From the NCBI GenBank assembly GCA_028689735.1, contig JAQVCP010000004.1, forward strand, positions 1-64,000: a stretch of DNA of 64,000 nucleotides, given 5' to 3'. The DNA is from Hespellia sp. Its GTDB lineage: Bacteria > Bacillota > Clostridia > Lachnospirales > Lachnospiraceae. Positions 51,786 through 60,413 of this stretch are shown here, in pieces. The position numbers and the translations under genes are program-made. Position 1 is the first letter of the stretch, and every line of letters starts with the position of its first letter. The notes beneath the pieces are model-generated. The model was not told where the DNA came from. It ran no database searches and saw only the letters and a program-made list of their open reading frames with translations.

Positions 51786-52427
51786 ATGGTAAGGTTAGTT
51801 TGTGTTATAATCGGCTATCTCTTCGGTCTGTTTCAGACGGGATATCTGTATGGAAAAATGCAGCATGTTGACATCAGAAAAATGGGAAGTGGCAATGCAG
51901 GCAGTACCAATGCACTCCGGGTTCTGGGAGTGAAGGCCGGAGCAATCACATTTTTTGGAGACTTCATGAAATGTATTTTGGCAATTGTTTTGGTCCGTGT
52001 CCTGTTTAAGGGCAGCCACTCAGATATGCTCCCGTTATTATCACTCTACGCCGGAATTGGCGCGACGCTGGGACACAATTTCCCATTCTACCTGAAGTTT
52101 AAGGGAGGGAAGGGAATCGCAGTGCTCGCAGGACTTCTGGTGGCTACGAATATCTGGATGACGCTGATCTGCCTGATCGCATTTGTGGCTGTGGTATATT
52201 TCACACGATATATTTCAGCCGGCTCCCTTCTGGTGGCATTTTTATTTGCACTTCAGGTCATCATCTACGGGGCAATGGGTGTATTCCATTTGGCAGGAAA
52301 TCTGCAGCTTGAGATGGACATTCTGGCAATCCTTGTGATGGCACTGGCGTGGTATCGGCACAGAGCCAATATCCAGAGGCTGCTCACAGGAACAGAAAAT
52401 AAATTCAGCTTTAAAAAGAAATCATAA
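51786..52427 (+). CDS. plsY: glycerol-3-phosphate acyltransferase PlsY
   Basis: Membrane acyltransferase of 213 residues, using acyl-phosphate to acylate glycerol 3-phosphate in the first step of phospholipid synthesis. Five or so membrane helices. Conserved loops are MGSGNAGSTNALRVLG, GHNFPFYLKFKGGKGIA, and a third around SAGSLLVAFLFA. Coupled to der and followed by gpsA, which makes its substrate. Confidence 0.96.
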   Translation: MVRLVCVIIGYLFGLFQTGYLYGKMQHVDIRKMGSGNAGSTNALRVLGVKAGAITFFGDFMKCILAIVLVRVLFKGSHSDMLPLLSLYAGIGATLGHNFPFYLKFKGGKGIAVLAGLLVATNIWMTLICLIAFVAVVYFTRYISAGSLLVAFLFALQVIIYGAMGVFHLAGNLQLEMDILAILVMALAWYRHRANIQRLLTGTENKFSFKKKS

Positions 52428-52439
52428 AGGGGATTGGTT

Positions 52440-53456
52440 ATGGCAAAAGCAGGTGTGATCGGTGCTGGCAGTTGGGGAACAGCACTTGCAATTTTATTAT
52501 GTGATAATGGACATGAAGTGACATTGTGGTCTTATAAACCTCAGGAAGCACAGCAGATACAGATGGAGAGGGAACACAAAAGCAAGCTTCCGGGAATCAG
52601 ACTGCCGGATTCGCTGCAGGTGAGCAGTGACTTAGAACATTCTGTGAAAGGAATGGATGTTATCGTGCTTGCAGTTCCATCCACAGCAGTACGGATGACA
52701 GCTGCCAAGATGAAGGCGTTTACTGCACCGGGACAGATTATCGTAGATGTGGCAAAGGGAATTGAAGAGGGGACGCTGATGACTCTCTCAGAGCAGATTT
52801 GTCAGGAGATTCCGAAGGCAGAGGTGGCTGTGTTATCCGGGCCCAGTCATGCGGAGGAAGTGTCCAGACATTTACCGACAATTTGTGTAGTGGGAGCGAA
52901 GAAGAAAGCCACAGCAGAATATCTGCAGAGTATGTTCATGAATAAGGTGTTTCGTGTCTATACCAGCCCGGATATGCTGGGAATCGAGATTGGCGGGGCG
53001 TTGAAAAATGTAATCGCACTGGCGGCTGGAATCGCAGATGGACTGGGCTATGGTGATAACACCAAAGCTGCGCTTATCACCCGTGGAATTGCAGAAATCA
53101 CCAGACTTGGAACCAAAATGGGCGGCAAGTCAGAGACATTTTCCGGCTTGACCGGAATGGGTGATCTGATTGTGACCTGTGCCAGTATGCACAGCCGTAA
53201 CCGCAGAGCTGGTATCCTGCTTGGTCAGGGGAAGACAGCAGATGAGGCAATGAAAGAAGTCAACATGGTGGTGGAGGGTGTCTATTCGGCAAAAGCGGCG
53301 AAGAAGCTGGCGGAAGAATATGACACAGACATGCCGATTGTGGAACAGGTTAATCAAGTACTTTTTGGCGGAAAAGATGTAAAAGAAGCAGTAGAAGAGC
53401 TGATGCTCCGGGATGGAAGAATTGAACATTCTTCTCTTCCATGGGAAGAAGCATAA
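52440..53456 (+). CDS. gpsA: glycerol-3-phosphate dehydrogenase [NAD(P)+]
   Basis: 338-residue enzyme reducing dihydroxyacetone phosphate to glycerol 3-phosphate for lipids. Seen: GAGSWGTALA (8-17), LSGPSHAEEVSR, catalytic Lys in GGALKNVIALAAG, and GLTGMGDLIVTC. Start 52440 follows AAAGGGG; a TTG at 52434 is too near. Read-through from this gene would enter spoIVA with the Shine-Dalgarno paired. Confidence 0.97.
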   Translation: MAKAGVIGAGSWGTALAILLCDNGHEVTLWSYKPQEAQQIQMEREHKSKLPGIRLPDSLQVSSDLEHSVKGMDVIVLAVPSTAVRMTAAKMKAFTAPGQIIVDVAKGIEEGTLMTLSEQICQEIPKAEVAVLSGPSHAEEVSRHLPTICVVGAKKKATAEYLQSMFMNKVFRVYTSPDMLGIEIGGALKNVIALAAGIADGLGYGDNTKAALITRGIAEITRLGTKMGGKSETFSGLTGMGDLIVTCASMHSRNRRAGILLGQGKTADEAMKEVNMVVEGVYSAKAAKKLAEEYDTDMPIVEQVNQVLFGGKDVKEAVEELMLRDGRIEHSSLPWEEA

Positions 53457-53479
53457 TTAAGTACCCCCTTGCATACACT
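53453..53479 (+). promoter_or_regulatory. sigma-E-like sporulation promoter of spoIVA
   Basis: CATACACT (53472-53479) matches the sigma-E -10 pattern CATACA-N-T, with ATAATT (53453-53458) 13 bp upstream as -35. Predicted start about 53486. SpoIVA genes are sigma-E dependent in Bacillus. Confidence 0.65.
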
Positions 53480-53501
53480 GGTATCAGTAAGCAAGGGGGT
53501 A
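53462..53501 (+). promoter_or_regulatory. hairpin that pairs the spoIVA Shine-Dalgarno
   Basis: 11-bp perfect inverted repeat, 53462-53472 with 53491-53501, 18-nt loop. The right arm contains AAGGGGG, the spoIVA ribosome binding site. RNA begun at about 53486 lacks the left arm. It could also act as a weak terminator for gpsA, though only ATTATT follows. Confidence 0.7.
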
Positions 53502-53506
53502 TTATT

Positions 53507-54979
53507 ATGGACACATTTGAAGTATACAAGGATATGAAAGCACGGACAAACGGTGAGATTTATCTCGGTGTAGTAGGACCAGTGCGGACAGGAAAATCGA
53601 CTTTTATTAAGCGGTTTATGGACTTGCTTGTTCTGCCGAATATTGCGGATGAACACAGCAGAAAGCGTACACGAGATGAACTGCCGCAGTCCTCCGGAGG
53701 AACAACAATCATGACGACAGAACCGAAGTTTATACCGAAGGATAGTGTGACCATCCGGCTGCCGGGCGACCTGGAGGCAAAAATCAAGTTGATTGATTGT
53801 GTCGGCTATATGGTGGAAGGTGCGACCGGACATCTGGAAAACGGGGAAGAGCGGCAGGTGAAAACACCCTGGTTCGACTATGAGATTCCATTTACCAAGG
53901 CAGCCACTATCGGAACCCAGAAGGTTATTCATGATCATGCAACAATCGGTCTGGTCATGACTTGTGACGGAAGCTTTGGGGAATTGGAACGGGCGTCCTT
54001 TGTGGAAGCAGAAGAAAAGACCATCCGTGAGTTGAAAGAAATAGGAAAGCCTTTTGTCGTGATTTTAAATACAGAAAAACCATACAGCGATGAGACGAAA
54101 GCGCTTGCTGCTGAGCTGGAAGAAAAGTATGGTGTCAAGGTCCTGCCCCTTAGCGTAGTCCAGCTGACGCAGGATGAAATTCACCAGATTATCGAGAGTA
54201 TTCTTCTGGAATTTCCAATCACAGAGGTGGATTTTTTTGTGCCGAAATGGATTGAGATGTTGAGCATGGAACATCCGATGAAAAAGGATCTTTTAATTCA
54301 GATCAAAGCAATCATGAAGAATCTGAAAAATATCAATAGTATCATTCAAGGTTCGCTTGCAACCGACAGTGAATTTATTGAAAAAATACAGCTTGAAACG
54401 ATACATATGGATTCTGGTCAGGTTGAAATCAAGATTAACTACCAGCCAGATTTCTATTATCAGGTGCTCAGTGAGCTGACCGGAACAACAATAAGCGGAG
54501 AGTACGATCTCATTTCCATGATCAAAGAAATGGCTGAGAAAAAGAATACGCTGGATCAGATCAAAGATGCATTTACCAGTGTGAAATACAAAGGGTATGG
54601 GGTTGTCACACCAATGAAGGAGGAAATTCTGCTTGAAGATCCGGTGGTGATAAAACAGGGCAATAAATATGGTGTGAAAATCCACTCTGAAGCCCCTTCT
54701 ATCCATATGATCCGCGCAAACATCCAGACAGATATTGCACCGATTGTGGGAAGTGAACAGCAGGCTGACGATCTGGTGGACTATATCAAAAAAGAAAGTG
54801 AAAGTCCGGGTGGTGTATGGAGCACGAATATTTTTGGAAAATCTGTGGAGGATCTTGTGATGGACGGTATGAGAAATAAAATTGCATCCATCAATGATGA
54901 AAGTCAGATGAAGCTTCAGGATACTATGCAGAAGATTGTGAATGAAAATAATGGAGGGTTGGTGTGTATTATCATATGA
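53507..54979 (+). CDS. spoIVA: stage IV sporulation protein A
   Basis: ATP-hydrolysing coat morphogenetic protein of 490 residues, close to the Bacillus length, that polymerises on the forespore and anchors the coat. Seen: Walker A GPVRTGKST (24-32), a threonine/acid stretch SSGGTTIMTTEP, LIDCVGY, and the conserved C-terminal region ending GGLVCIII. The start is set by AAGGGGG 8 nt before the ATG; the frame runs open into gpsA upstream. This marks the organism as a spore former. Confidence 0.97.
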   Translation: MDTFEVYKDMKARTNGEIYLGVVGPVRTGKSTFIKRFMDLLVLPNIADEHSRKRTRDELPQSSGGTTIMTTEPKFIPKDSVTIRLPGDLEAKIKLIDCVGYMVEGATGHLENGEERQVKTPWFDYEIPFTKAATIGTQKVIHDHATIGLVMTCDGSFGELERASFVEAEEKTIRELKEIGKPFVVILNTEKPYSDETKALAAELEEKYGVKVLPLSVVQLTQDEIHQIIESILLEFPITEVDFFVPKWIEMLSMEHPMKKDLLIQIKAIMKNLKNINSIIQGSLATDSEFIEKIQLETIHMDSGQVEIKINYQPDFYYQVLSELTGTTISGEYDLISMIKEMAEKKNTLDQIKDAFTSVKYKGYGVVTPMKEEILLEDPVVIKQGNKYGVKIHSEAPSIHMIRANIQTDIAPIVGSEQQADDLVDYIKKESESPGGVWSTNIFGKSVEDLVMDGMRNKIASINDESQMKLQDTMQKIVNENNGGLVCIII

Positions 54980-55036
54980 TAATAAAAGTTGTAACATTTT
55001 ATCATAAAAAATTCATAATTTTGTAACATAAACCAG

Positions 55037-55065
55037 TTGCGCATAGTTTCAGAAACACGTATAAT
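55037..55065 (+). promoter_or_regulatory. sigma-A promoter before the 44-codon ORF and MoaB-like gene
   Basis: TTGCGC (55037-55042), 17-bp spacer, TATAAT (55060-55065). Just upstream, TTGTAACAT occurs twice (54989-54997 and 55021-55029), a possible regulator site. Confidence 0.8.
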
Positions 55066-55091
55066 TAAACAGTGGTATGTTTGAGGTGAAA

Positions 55092-55226
55092 ATGTCATTG
55101 ATCTATCCGGAGGTTCATCCGGAAGCAGATGGAAACTTCAACATGTCCATTTCATATACAAAAGTTGGTTGGGAAGGGAGAATTACCAATGATGAAAGCA
55201 GCAATTATTACAGTAAATACTGTTAA
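55092..55226 (+). CDS. candidate small ORF/leader peptide, 44 codons
   Basis: Begins 27 nt after the promoter with GAGGTGAAA before the ATG and ends 35 codon-bases inside the MoaB-like gene in another frame. Product starts MSLIYPEVHPEADGNFNMSI and contains SYTKVGWEGRIT. Its translation would carry ribosomes over the start of the next gene, so translational coupling is possible. It may also be a remnant of a longer protein. Not recognised. Confidence 0.45.
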   Translation: MSLIYPEVHPEADGNFNMSISYTKVGWEGRITNDESSNYYSKYC

Positions 55227-55653
55227 ATATATAAATAAAACGGAAGACGCAGCAGCGGCTGCGTTAACAAGAATGTTAGGAAAGGTAAGCATAGAGACGG
55301 TATTTGTCACTACGCTTCCGTGTGAAGAGAAGGTCGTGAGGACGATTCTGCAAAAGCTTGCAGAAAATCCGGCTATCGACATGGTGATTACGATGGGAGC
55401 GAATGGAACAGGAAAGAAGGATTGTGTTCCGGAAGCAACCATCGCGGTTTCCGAACAATTGATTCCGGGAATTCCGGAGGCTGTAAGAGCCTATAATCTC
55501 CGTTACTCTAAGCGGGCGATGCTTGATCGTTCTGTGGTGGGAATCGCGCAGGAGACCCTGATCGTGAATTTACCGGAAGGTGCCAAGACTGCCCAGGATA
55601 GTCTGGAATTTGTTCTTCCAGAACTGATTCAGGTTATTGATGATATGGAATAA
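55189..55653 (+). CDS. MoaB/MogA-like molybdopterin-binding-domain protein
   Basis: 154 residues with the MoCF fold: VITMGANGTGKKDCVPEAT corresponds to the GGTG-x3-D-x2-PEAT active-site pattern of MogA/MoaB, which adenylate molybdopterin, and NLPEGAKTAQDSLEFVLPEL is typical of the C-terminus. No other molybdenum-cofactor genes are here. The GANGTG variant may alter activity. ATG 55189 is 8 nt from GGGAG. Confidence 0.85.
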   Translation: MMKAAIITVNTVKYINKTEDAAAAALTRMLGKVSIETVFVTTLPCEEKVVRTILQKLAENPAIDMVITMGANGTGKKDCVPEATIAVSEQLIPGIPEAVRAYNLRYSKRAMLDRSVVGIAQETLIVNLPEGAKTAQDSLEFVLPELIQVIDDME

Positions 55654-55663
55654 GAAGATGGCT

Positions 55664-56383
55664 ATGAAAGTACAATACATTTATCACAGTGGATTTTTAG
55701 TAGAATTTGAGGATGCTGTTTTTATTTTTGATTACTGGCAGGGAGAACTGCCGGAGTTTCAACCGGAGAAAAAAGTATTCGTTTTTTCCAGTCACTGGCA
55801 TCACGATCATTTCAAATCAAAAGTCTTTGACTGGGCAGAGAGATTTCCCAATATCTATTATATTTTGTCGAAAGACATCAAAGCAAAGCCTGATAAGCCG
55901 CTGCAGATTCTGCGGGTCAAGGCAAGAGAAACATATGAGATTGGAGGGTGCCGCATTAGGACCCTTCGCTCCACTGATGAAGGGGTCGCCTTTGTCGTAG
56001 AATATCAGGGAAAGACGATCTACCATGCAGGTGATCTCAACTGGTGGCACTGGGAAGGGGAATCCAAATCGTATAATAACAACATGAAGACGAATTACCA
56101 GCGCGAAATCCAGCTGCTGGCAGATGAGTCTATTGATGTTGCTTTCATACCGGTTGATGACCGCCTTGAAGAGCAGTATTACTGGGGAATTGACTGGTTT
56201 ATGAGGCATACAGACACCAAGATTGCATTTCCGATGCATCTGTGGGAAAAGTATGAATTGTGTGATAAGCTGCTGAGCGAGCCGGATGTACAGCCATATA
56301 AGGACCGGATACAGAAGGTGGAATATCCGGGGCAGATTTTTGTTCTGGAAGAGAAGGGCGTGCAGGAAGCGTCTGGAAAATGA
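55664..56383 (+). CDS. metallo-beta-lactamase-fold hydrolase
   Basis: 239 residues with the zinc motif HWHHDH (44-49), YHAGDLNWWHWEGE (metal Asp) and FPMHLWEKY. Belongs to the small bacterial family of UlaG/YhfI-like MBL proteins; substrate unknown. Of two ATGs, 55664 has AAGAAG at proper distance and gives the family start MKVQYIYHSGFLVE. 10 nt after the MoaB-like gene, so cotranscribed. Confidence 0.85.
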   Translation: MKVQYIYHSGFLVEFEDAVFIFDYWQGELPEFQPEKKVFVFSSHWHHDHFKSKVFDWAERFPNIYYILSKDIKAKPDKPLQILRVKARETYEIGGCRIRTLRSTDEGVAFVVEYQGKTIYHAGDLNWWHWEGESKSYNNNMKTNYQREIQLLADESIDVAFIPVDDRLEEQYYWGIDWFMRHTDTKIAFPMHLWEKYELCDKLLSEPDVQPYKDRIQKVEYPGQIFVLEEKGVQEASGK

Positions 56384-56399
56384 TAGGAGTACGAAGTGT

Positions 56400-56873
56400 A
56401 TGAAAATAAAACTGTTTACCGATGGAGCGGCAAGAGGCAATCCGGATGGACCGGGGGGCTATGGTGCAGTTCTGGAATATATAGACGCAAAAGGTCAGCT
56501 GCACATTAAGGAGCTCTCACAGGGATACCAGAAGACAACGAACAACCGCATGGAGCTGATGGCTGTGATTGCAGGGCTGGAAGCACTGAACCGCTCCTGT
56601 GAGGTGGAGGTATACTCCGATTCCAAGTATGTGGTGGATGCTTTCAACCAGCACTGGATTGATGGCTGGATAAAAAAGGGCTGGAAACGCGGGAAGAATG
56701 AGCCAGTGAAGAATATCGATTTGTGGAAGAGACTACTTGCTGCAAAAGAGAAGCATGCAACTTCCTTTATCTGGGTCAAGGGACATGATGGCCACCCGCA
56801 GAATGAACGCTGTGACACGCTGGCAACTACCGCAGCAGATGGAACCGATTTGATCGTGGATGAAGGAATCTAG
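56400..56873 (+). CDS. rnhA: ribonuclease HI
   Basis: Endonuclease of 157 residues cutting RNA in RNA-DNA hybrids. The catalytic set Asp8 (FTDGAARGNP), Glu52 (NNRMELMAV), Asp74 (YSDSKYVVDA) and Asp139 with His129 (GHDGHPQNERCD) is complete, and the basic handle KKGWKRGKN is present. ATG 56400 follows TAGGAG. The window also carries RNase HII. Confidence 0.97.
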   Translation: MKIKLFTDGAARGNPDGPGGYGAVLEYIDAKGQLHIKELSQGYQKTTNNRMELMAVIAGLEALNRSCEVEVYSDSKYVVDAFNQHWIDGWIKKGWKRGKNEPVKNIDLWKRLLAAKEKHATSFIWVKGHDGHPQNERCDTLATTAADGTDLIVDEGI

Positions 56874-56915
56874 ACGGATTGTCTGGAGAAATTTTTGAAA
56901 ATCACAAAAAAGTAT

Positions 56916-56944
56916 TAGACAAGTATGCAATAACATAGTACAAT
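56916..56944 (+). promoter_or_regulatory. sigma-A promoter of rnpB
   Basis: TAGACA (56916-56921), 17-bp spacer, TACAAT (56939-56944). Predicted start near 56951. Confidence 0.82.
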
Positions 56945-56952
56945 GTGAAATG

Positions 56953-57325
56953 CTAAGTAAGACAGACGATCGCAGCTGCATACGCCGAAAGGCTGCAGGT
57001 GAGGAAAGTCCGGGCTTCGAAGGGCAGGGTGCCGGATAACGTCCGGTGGAGGTGACTCCAAGGCTAGTGCAACAGAAATAAACCGCTCAGACGCGATATC
57101 TGGCAATGCCATTTATTCGTTGAGTAAGGGTGGAAAGGCAGTGTAAGAGACTACCACCTCTTTGGTAACAAAGGGGGTATATGTAAACCCCATCCGAAGC
57201 AAGACCGAAAAAAAGCATATGTGGCTGCCCGTCACGCTTTAGGTAGGTCGCTCGAACCTGGTGGCAACATCAGGTCTAGATAGATGATCGTTCAACGACA
57301 TAACCCGGCTTATCGTTTTGCTTAG
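56953..57325 (+). ncRNA. rnpB: RNase P RNA
   Basis: Catalytic RNA of about 373 nt that matures tRNA 5' ends. Diagnostic segments: GAGGAAAGTCCGGGC (from about 57001), ACAGAAA (about 57072), GTAAGAGACTACC, and the closing TAACCCGGCTTATCG. The 5' CTAAG...CGAT pairs with 3' ATCG...CTTAG as helix P1, which sets the ends. 57326-57450 holds no gene. Confidence 0.93.
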
Positions 57326-57450
57326 AAATTTGATTTGTTTTGGGATTGGAAGGGAGGAGTCCGTGAATCACGGATTGCTGTGCTGCCTTTTCCAGCTGTC
57401 ATATTTTGTGAATGGCAGTCATCGAAAAAAGTGAATATTTTACAAAAATC

Positions 57451-57496
57451 GCCCGGAGACGCACCATAGTCTGATGACTATGAAGTGTCTCCGGGC
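57451..57496. terminator. bidirectional terminator between rnpB and pyrI
   Basis: GCCCGGAGAC (57451-57460) pairs with 57487-57496, and CATAGTC/GACTATG pairs inside (57465-57471 with 57476-57482). T-runs follow on both strands. Confidence 0.85.
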
Positions 57497-57519
57497 TTAT
57501 TTTTCATTAACTAATTACA

Positions 57520-57960
57520 TTACTTTGACTGGTATTTTTCTTCGCAGTATTTACAACGGTAGATCTGTTTTTCTTCGTCGGTCAAGACAAAGATGTGATC
57601 GAGTCCCTGCTCAATGGAAGTGATGCACCTTGGATTTTTGCATTTGATAACATTTGTAATTTCATTTGGAAGATGCAGTTCCTTTTTGGACACGATCTTT
57701 TCATCCTGGATAATATTGACGGTAATGTTGTGATCGATAAATCCTAGAATATCAAGATCTACAAAGTCGATCGGGCATTCAATTTTCATAATATCCTTTT
57801 TACCCATTTTGTTGCTGCGCGCATTTTTTATGATGGCTACACAGCAGTCCAGTTTATCTAGATTCAGATGTTTGTAGATCTCCATGCTTTTTCCAGCCTG
57901 AATGTGATCCAATACAAAGCCTTCTGAGATACTTCCGACATTCAATGTGTTTTTTACCAT
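57520..57960 (-). CDS. pyrI: aspartate carbamoyltransferase regulatory subunit
   Basis: Allosteric zinc subunit of 146 residues that binds CTP/ATP and regulates PyrB. The four zinc cysteines are Cys107, Cys112, Cys136 and Cys139. Start at 57960 after AAGGAG; a longer frame runs into pyrB. It follows pyrB by 16 nt. Confidence 0.96.
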   Translation of the reverse strand: MVKNTLNVGSISEGFVLDHIQAGKSMEIYKHLNLDKLDCCVAIIKNARSNKMGKKDIMKIECPIDFVDLDILGFIDHNITVNIIQDEKIVSKKELHLPNEITNVIKCKNPRCITSIEQGLDHIFVLTDEEKQIYRCKYCEEKYQSK

Positions 57961-57976
57961 AGTAGATATCTCCTTT

Positions 57977-58897
57977 CTAAGAAATATGGATGTCAAGCAA
58001 TGTCAGAATCAATGCCATTCTAACATAGACACCATACTGGACCTGTTCAAAATATTTGGCACGGGGATCCTGATCGACTTCCACAGAGATTTCATTGACT
58101 CGTGGGAGTGGATGGAGAACCATCATGTCCTTCGGGGCGAGTTCCATCTTCTTTTTATCCAAAATGTAGAAATCCTTCATACGTACATAGTCATCTTCAT
58201 TGAAGAAACGTTCCTTCTGTACACGGGTCATGTAGAGCAGATCCAGATCTGGAAGGGCATCCTCTAATCTTACAACTTCGGAATAATCCACTTTGTTGCG
58301 TTCAAGTACATCCTGGCGGATATAGCTTGGCAGGCGGAGTTCTTCCGGCGAAATGAGTATGAATTTTACATTTTCATAGCGAACCAGCGCGTGAATCAGT
58401 GAGTGCACGGTTCGGCCAAATTTTAAATCTCCGCACAGACCAATAGTAAGGTTACCGAGGTGACCTTTTAAAGAACGGATTGTTAATAAATCGGTGAGGG
58501 TCTGTGTAGGATGCTGGTGACCTCCATCGCCGGCATTGATTACTGGAATAGTAGAATGTTTGCAGGCAACCATTGGAGCACCTTCTTTGGGATGGCGCAT
58601 TGCGCAGATATCAGCATAACAGGAAACCATGCGAATGGTGTCAGATACGCTTTCTCCTTTTGCAGCGGAACTGGAATCGGCACTGGAAAAACCAAGAACA
58701 CTGCCTCCAAGATTAATCATTGCTGCTTCGTGACTCAAACGTGTGCGGGTACTCGGCTCATAAAAGAGACTTGCAAGTTTTTTACCATCACATGCGTGTG
58801 CATATTTGTCCGGATGTGCCTCGATGTCATTGGCAAGATCCATAAGCTGATCAAGCTCTTCGACCGAGAAATCCAGAGGGCTCATTAAATGTCTCAT
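57977..58897 (-). CDS. pyrB: aspartate carbamoyltransferase catalytic subunit
   Basis: 306-residue enzyme joining carbamoyl phosphate and aspartate in pyrimidine synthesis. Carbamoyl-phosphate site [11 protein letters not shown] (45-55), [22 protein letters not shown] and [10 protein letters not shown] are present. Start at 58897 after AAGGAGG. With pyrI it forms the E. coli-type dodecamer. Confidence 0.98.
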   Translation of the reverse strand: MRHLMSPLDFSVEELDQLMDLANDIEAHPDKYAHACDGKKLASLFYEPSTRTRLSHEAAMINLGGSVLGFSSADSSSAAKGESVSDTIRMVSCYADICAMRHPKEGAPMVACKHSTIPVINAGDGGHQHPTQTLTDLLTIRSLKGHLGNLTIGLCGDLKFGRTVHSLIHALVRYENVKFILISPEELRLPSYIRQDVLERNKVDYSEVVRLEDALPDLDLLYMTRVQKERFFNEDDYVRMKDFYILDKKKMELAPKDMMVLHPLPRVNEISVEVDQDPRAKYFEQVQYGVYVRMALILTLLDIHIS

Positions 58898-58959
58898 ATT
58901 ACCTCCTTGTATGCGTGAATACATTTATCATATGAATTGTTTAAAAAATTCTCCTAACT

Positions 58960-58988
58960 ATCATATACTACTTGATGCTTTTTTTCAA
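58960..58988 (-). promoter_or_regulatory. sigma-A promoter of pyrBI
   Basis: On the minus strand TTGAAA (58983-58988), 17-bp spacer, TATGAT (58960-58965). The leader of about 55 nt shows no terminator hairpin, so an attenuator is not evident. The 58989-59160 stretch shows nothing else apart from a weak -10 (TATAAT, 59140-59145) for pheA. Confidence 0.78.
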
Positions 58989-59177
58989 CAGAAAAAAAGA
59001 ATAGTTTTTTCATCTGATTTTTGCAAAAAATAATCTGAAAATAGGCGAGAATATGATAAGAAAATTGAAAACGACATCGGATTGTCAAGGAATATAGCAG
59101 AGAAGAAGATCAAACGTAGATTTTCAAGATGAAATGTATTATAATAGCCTATAGTTTCAGGATGAAGGAGAAAAGTG

Positions 59178-60314
59178 ATGTATTCGAACGATATTGAAGA
59201 GATAAGAGATGAGCTGGACGAAGTGGATGTTCAGATACTTCGTTTGTACGAAGAACGAATGAGAATCTGCAGGGAATTAGGAACCTATAAGATAGAGCGC
59301 GGACAGAAGATGTTCGATAAGCAGCGGGAGAGAGATAAATTATCGCAGATGGTCAGTCTCGCTCAGGGAGAATTTGACAAGAAAGCGACCAAGGAACTCT
59401 TCGAGCAGTTTATGGCAATCAGCCGGAAGATGCAGTATCAGATGCTGACTGAAAAGGGAGCGTTGGGACGTCTTCCATTTATCGGGATAGATGAGCTTGA
59501 CTGGTCCCAGTCACGAATTGTATACCAGGGGACGGAGGGAGCTTACAGTCAGGAGGCACTAAAGACTTATTTTGGACATGAAGTGAACAGCTTTTCAGCG
59601 CATACCTTCCGGGACGCGATGGAGGCGATTGAGGAGGGAAGTGCAGACTTCGCAGTTCTTCCGATTGAGAATTCTACGGCGGGGGCAGTAGATGCAGTGT
59701 TCGATTTATTAGTGGAATTCGAGAATTATATTGTAGATGATATTATCCTTCCGATTCATCATGCACTTGCGGTCTATCCGGGAACGACAAGAGACCAGAT
59801 TCAGAAAATCTATTCTCATCCGCAGGCACTCATGCAAAGTGCAAGATTCCTGGAGGAACACCGTGACTGGCAGCAGATCAGCGTGGTCAACACGGCACTG
59901 GCGGCCAAGAAGGTGCTGGACGAGAAAGATCAGAGTCAGGCAGCAATCTGCAGTGAATATGCAGCACAGATTCATGGGCTGGAAGTCATGGAACACAGTA
60001 TCAATGACAATCCCAATAATTCGACGCGATTTATTATCGTGACGAATCAGAAAGTATTTTTAAAGAATGCAAAGAAAATCAGCATCTGCTTCGAGGTTGC
60101 ACATGAGAGTGGTTCATTGTATCATTTGCTGTCTCATTTTATTTATAATAATCTGAATATGACAAAGATTGAATCTAGACCAATTGAGGGACAGAGCTGG
60201 GAATACCGGTTTTTCGTTGACTTTGATGGCAACATGGCAGACCCGGCAGTGAAAAATGCAATCAGAGGTTTGCGGGAGGAAGCAAGAAATTTAAAAATAC
60301 TTGGAAATTACTAA
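59178..60314 (+). CDS. pheA: bifunctional chorismate mutase/prephenate dehydratase
   Basis: P-protein of 378 residues converting chorismate to phenylpyruvate. N-terminal chorismate mutase helix bundle (1-90), prephenate dehydratase domain from IVYQGTEGAYSQEA with the catalytic NSTRFIIVTN, and a C-terminal ACT domain with ESRPIEGQSWEYRFFVD, the phenylalanine site that gives feedback inhibition in the family. ATG 59178 is 7 nt from AAGGAG. Promoter weak (TATAAT at 59140-59145). Confidence 0.97.
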   Translation: MYSNDIEEIRDELDEVDVQILRLYEERMRICRELGTYKIERGQKMFDKQRERDKLSQMVSLAQGEFDKKATKELFEQFMAISRKMQYQMLTEKGALGRLPFIGIDELDWSQSRIVYQGTEGAYSQEALKTYFGHEVNSFSAHTFRDAMEAIEEGSADFAVLPIENSTAGAVDAVFDLLVEFENYIVDDIILPIHHALAVYPGTTRDQIQKIYSHPQALMQSARFLEEHRDWQQISVVNTALAAKKVLDEKDQSQAAICSEYAAQIHGLEVMEHSINDNPNNSTRFIIVTNQKVFLKNAKKISICFEVAHESGSLYHLLSHFIYNNLNMTKIESRPIEGQSWEYRFFVDFDGNMADPAVKNAIRGLREEARNLKILGNY

Positions 60315-60413
60315 GTTAAAAATTTCTTCAAATAGAAGCATACATACAGCTGCTTTAAAAAGAATGAAAAGATTAGAAATAACAGGGCAAAAAGGAAATG
60401 GAAAGGCTAAAAA

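Noticed and set aside
58511..58888. 125-codon frame opposite pyrB
   Set aside because: Antisense shadow of a conserved enzyme without a ribosome binding site.
58989..59177. T-box or attenuator before pheA
   Set aside because: The leader after the likely -10 is only about 25 nt and there is no T-box core or terminator hairpin.
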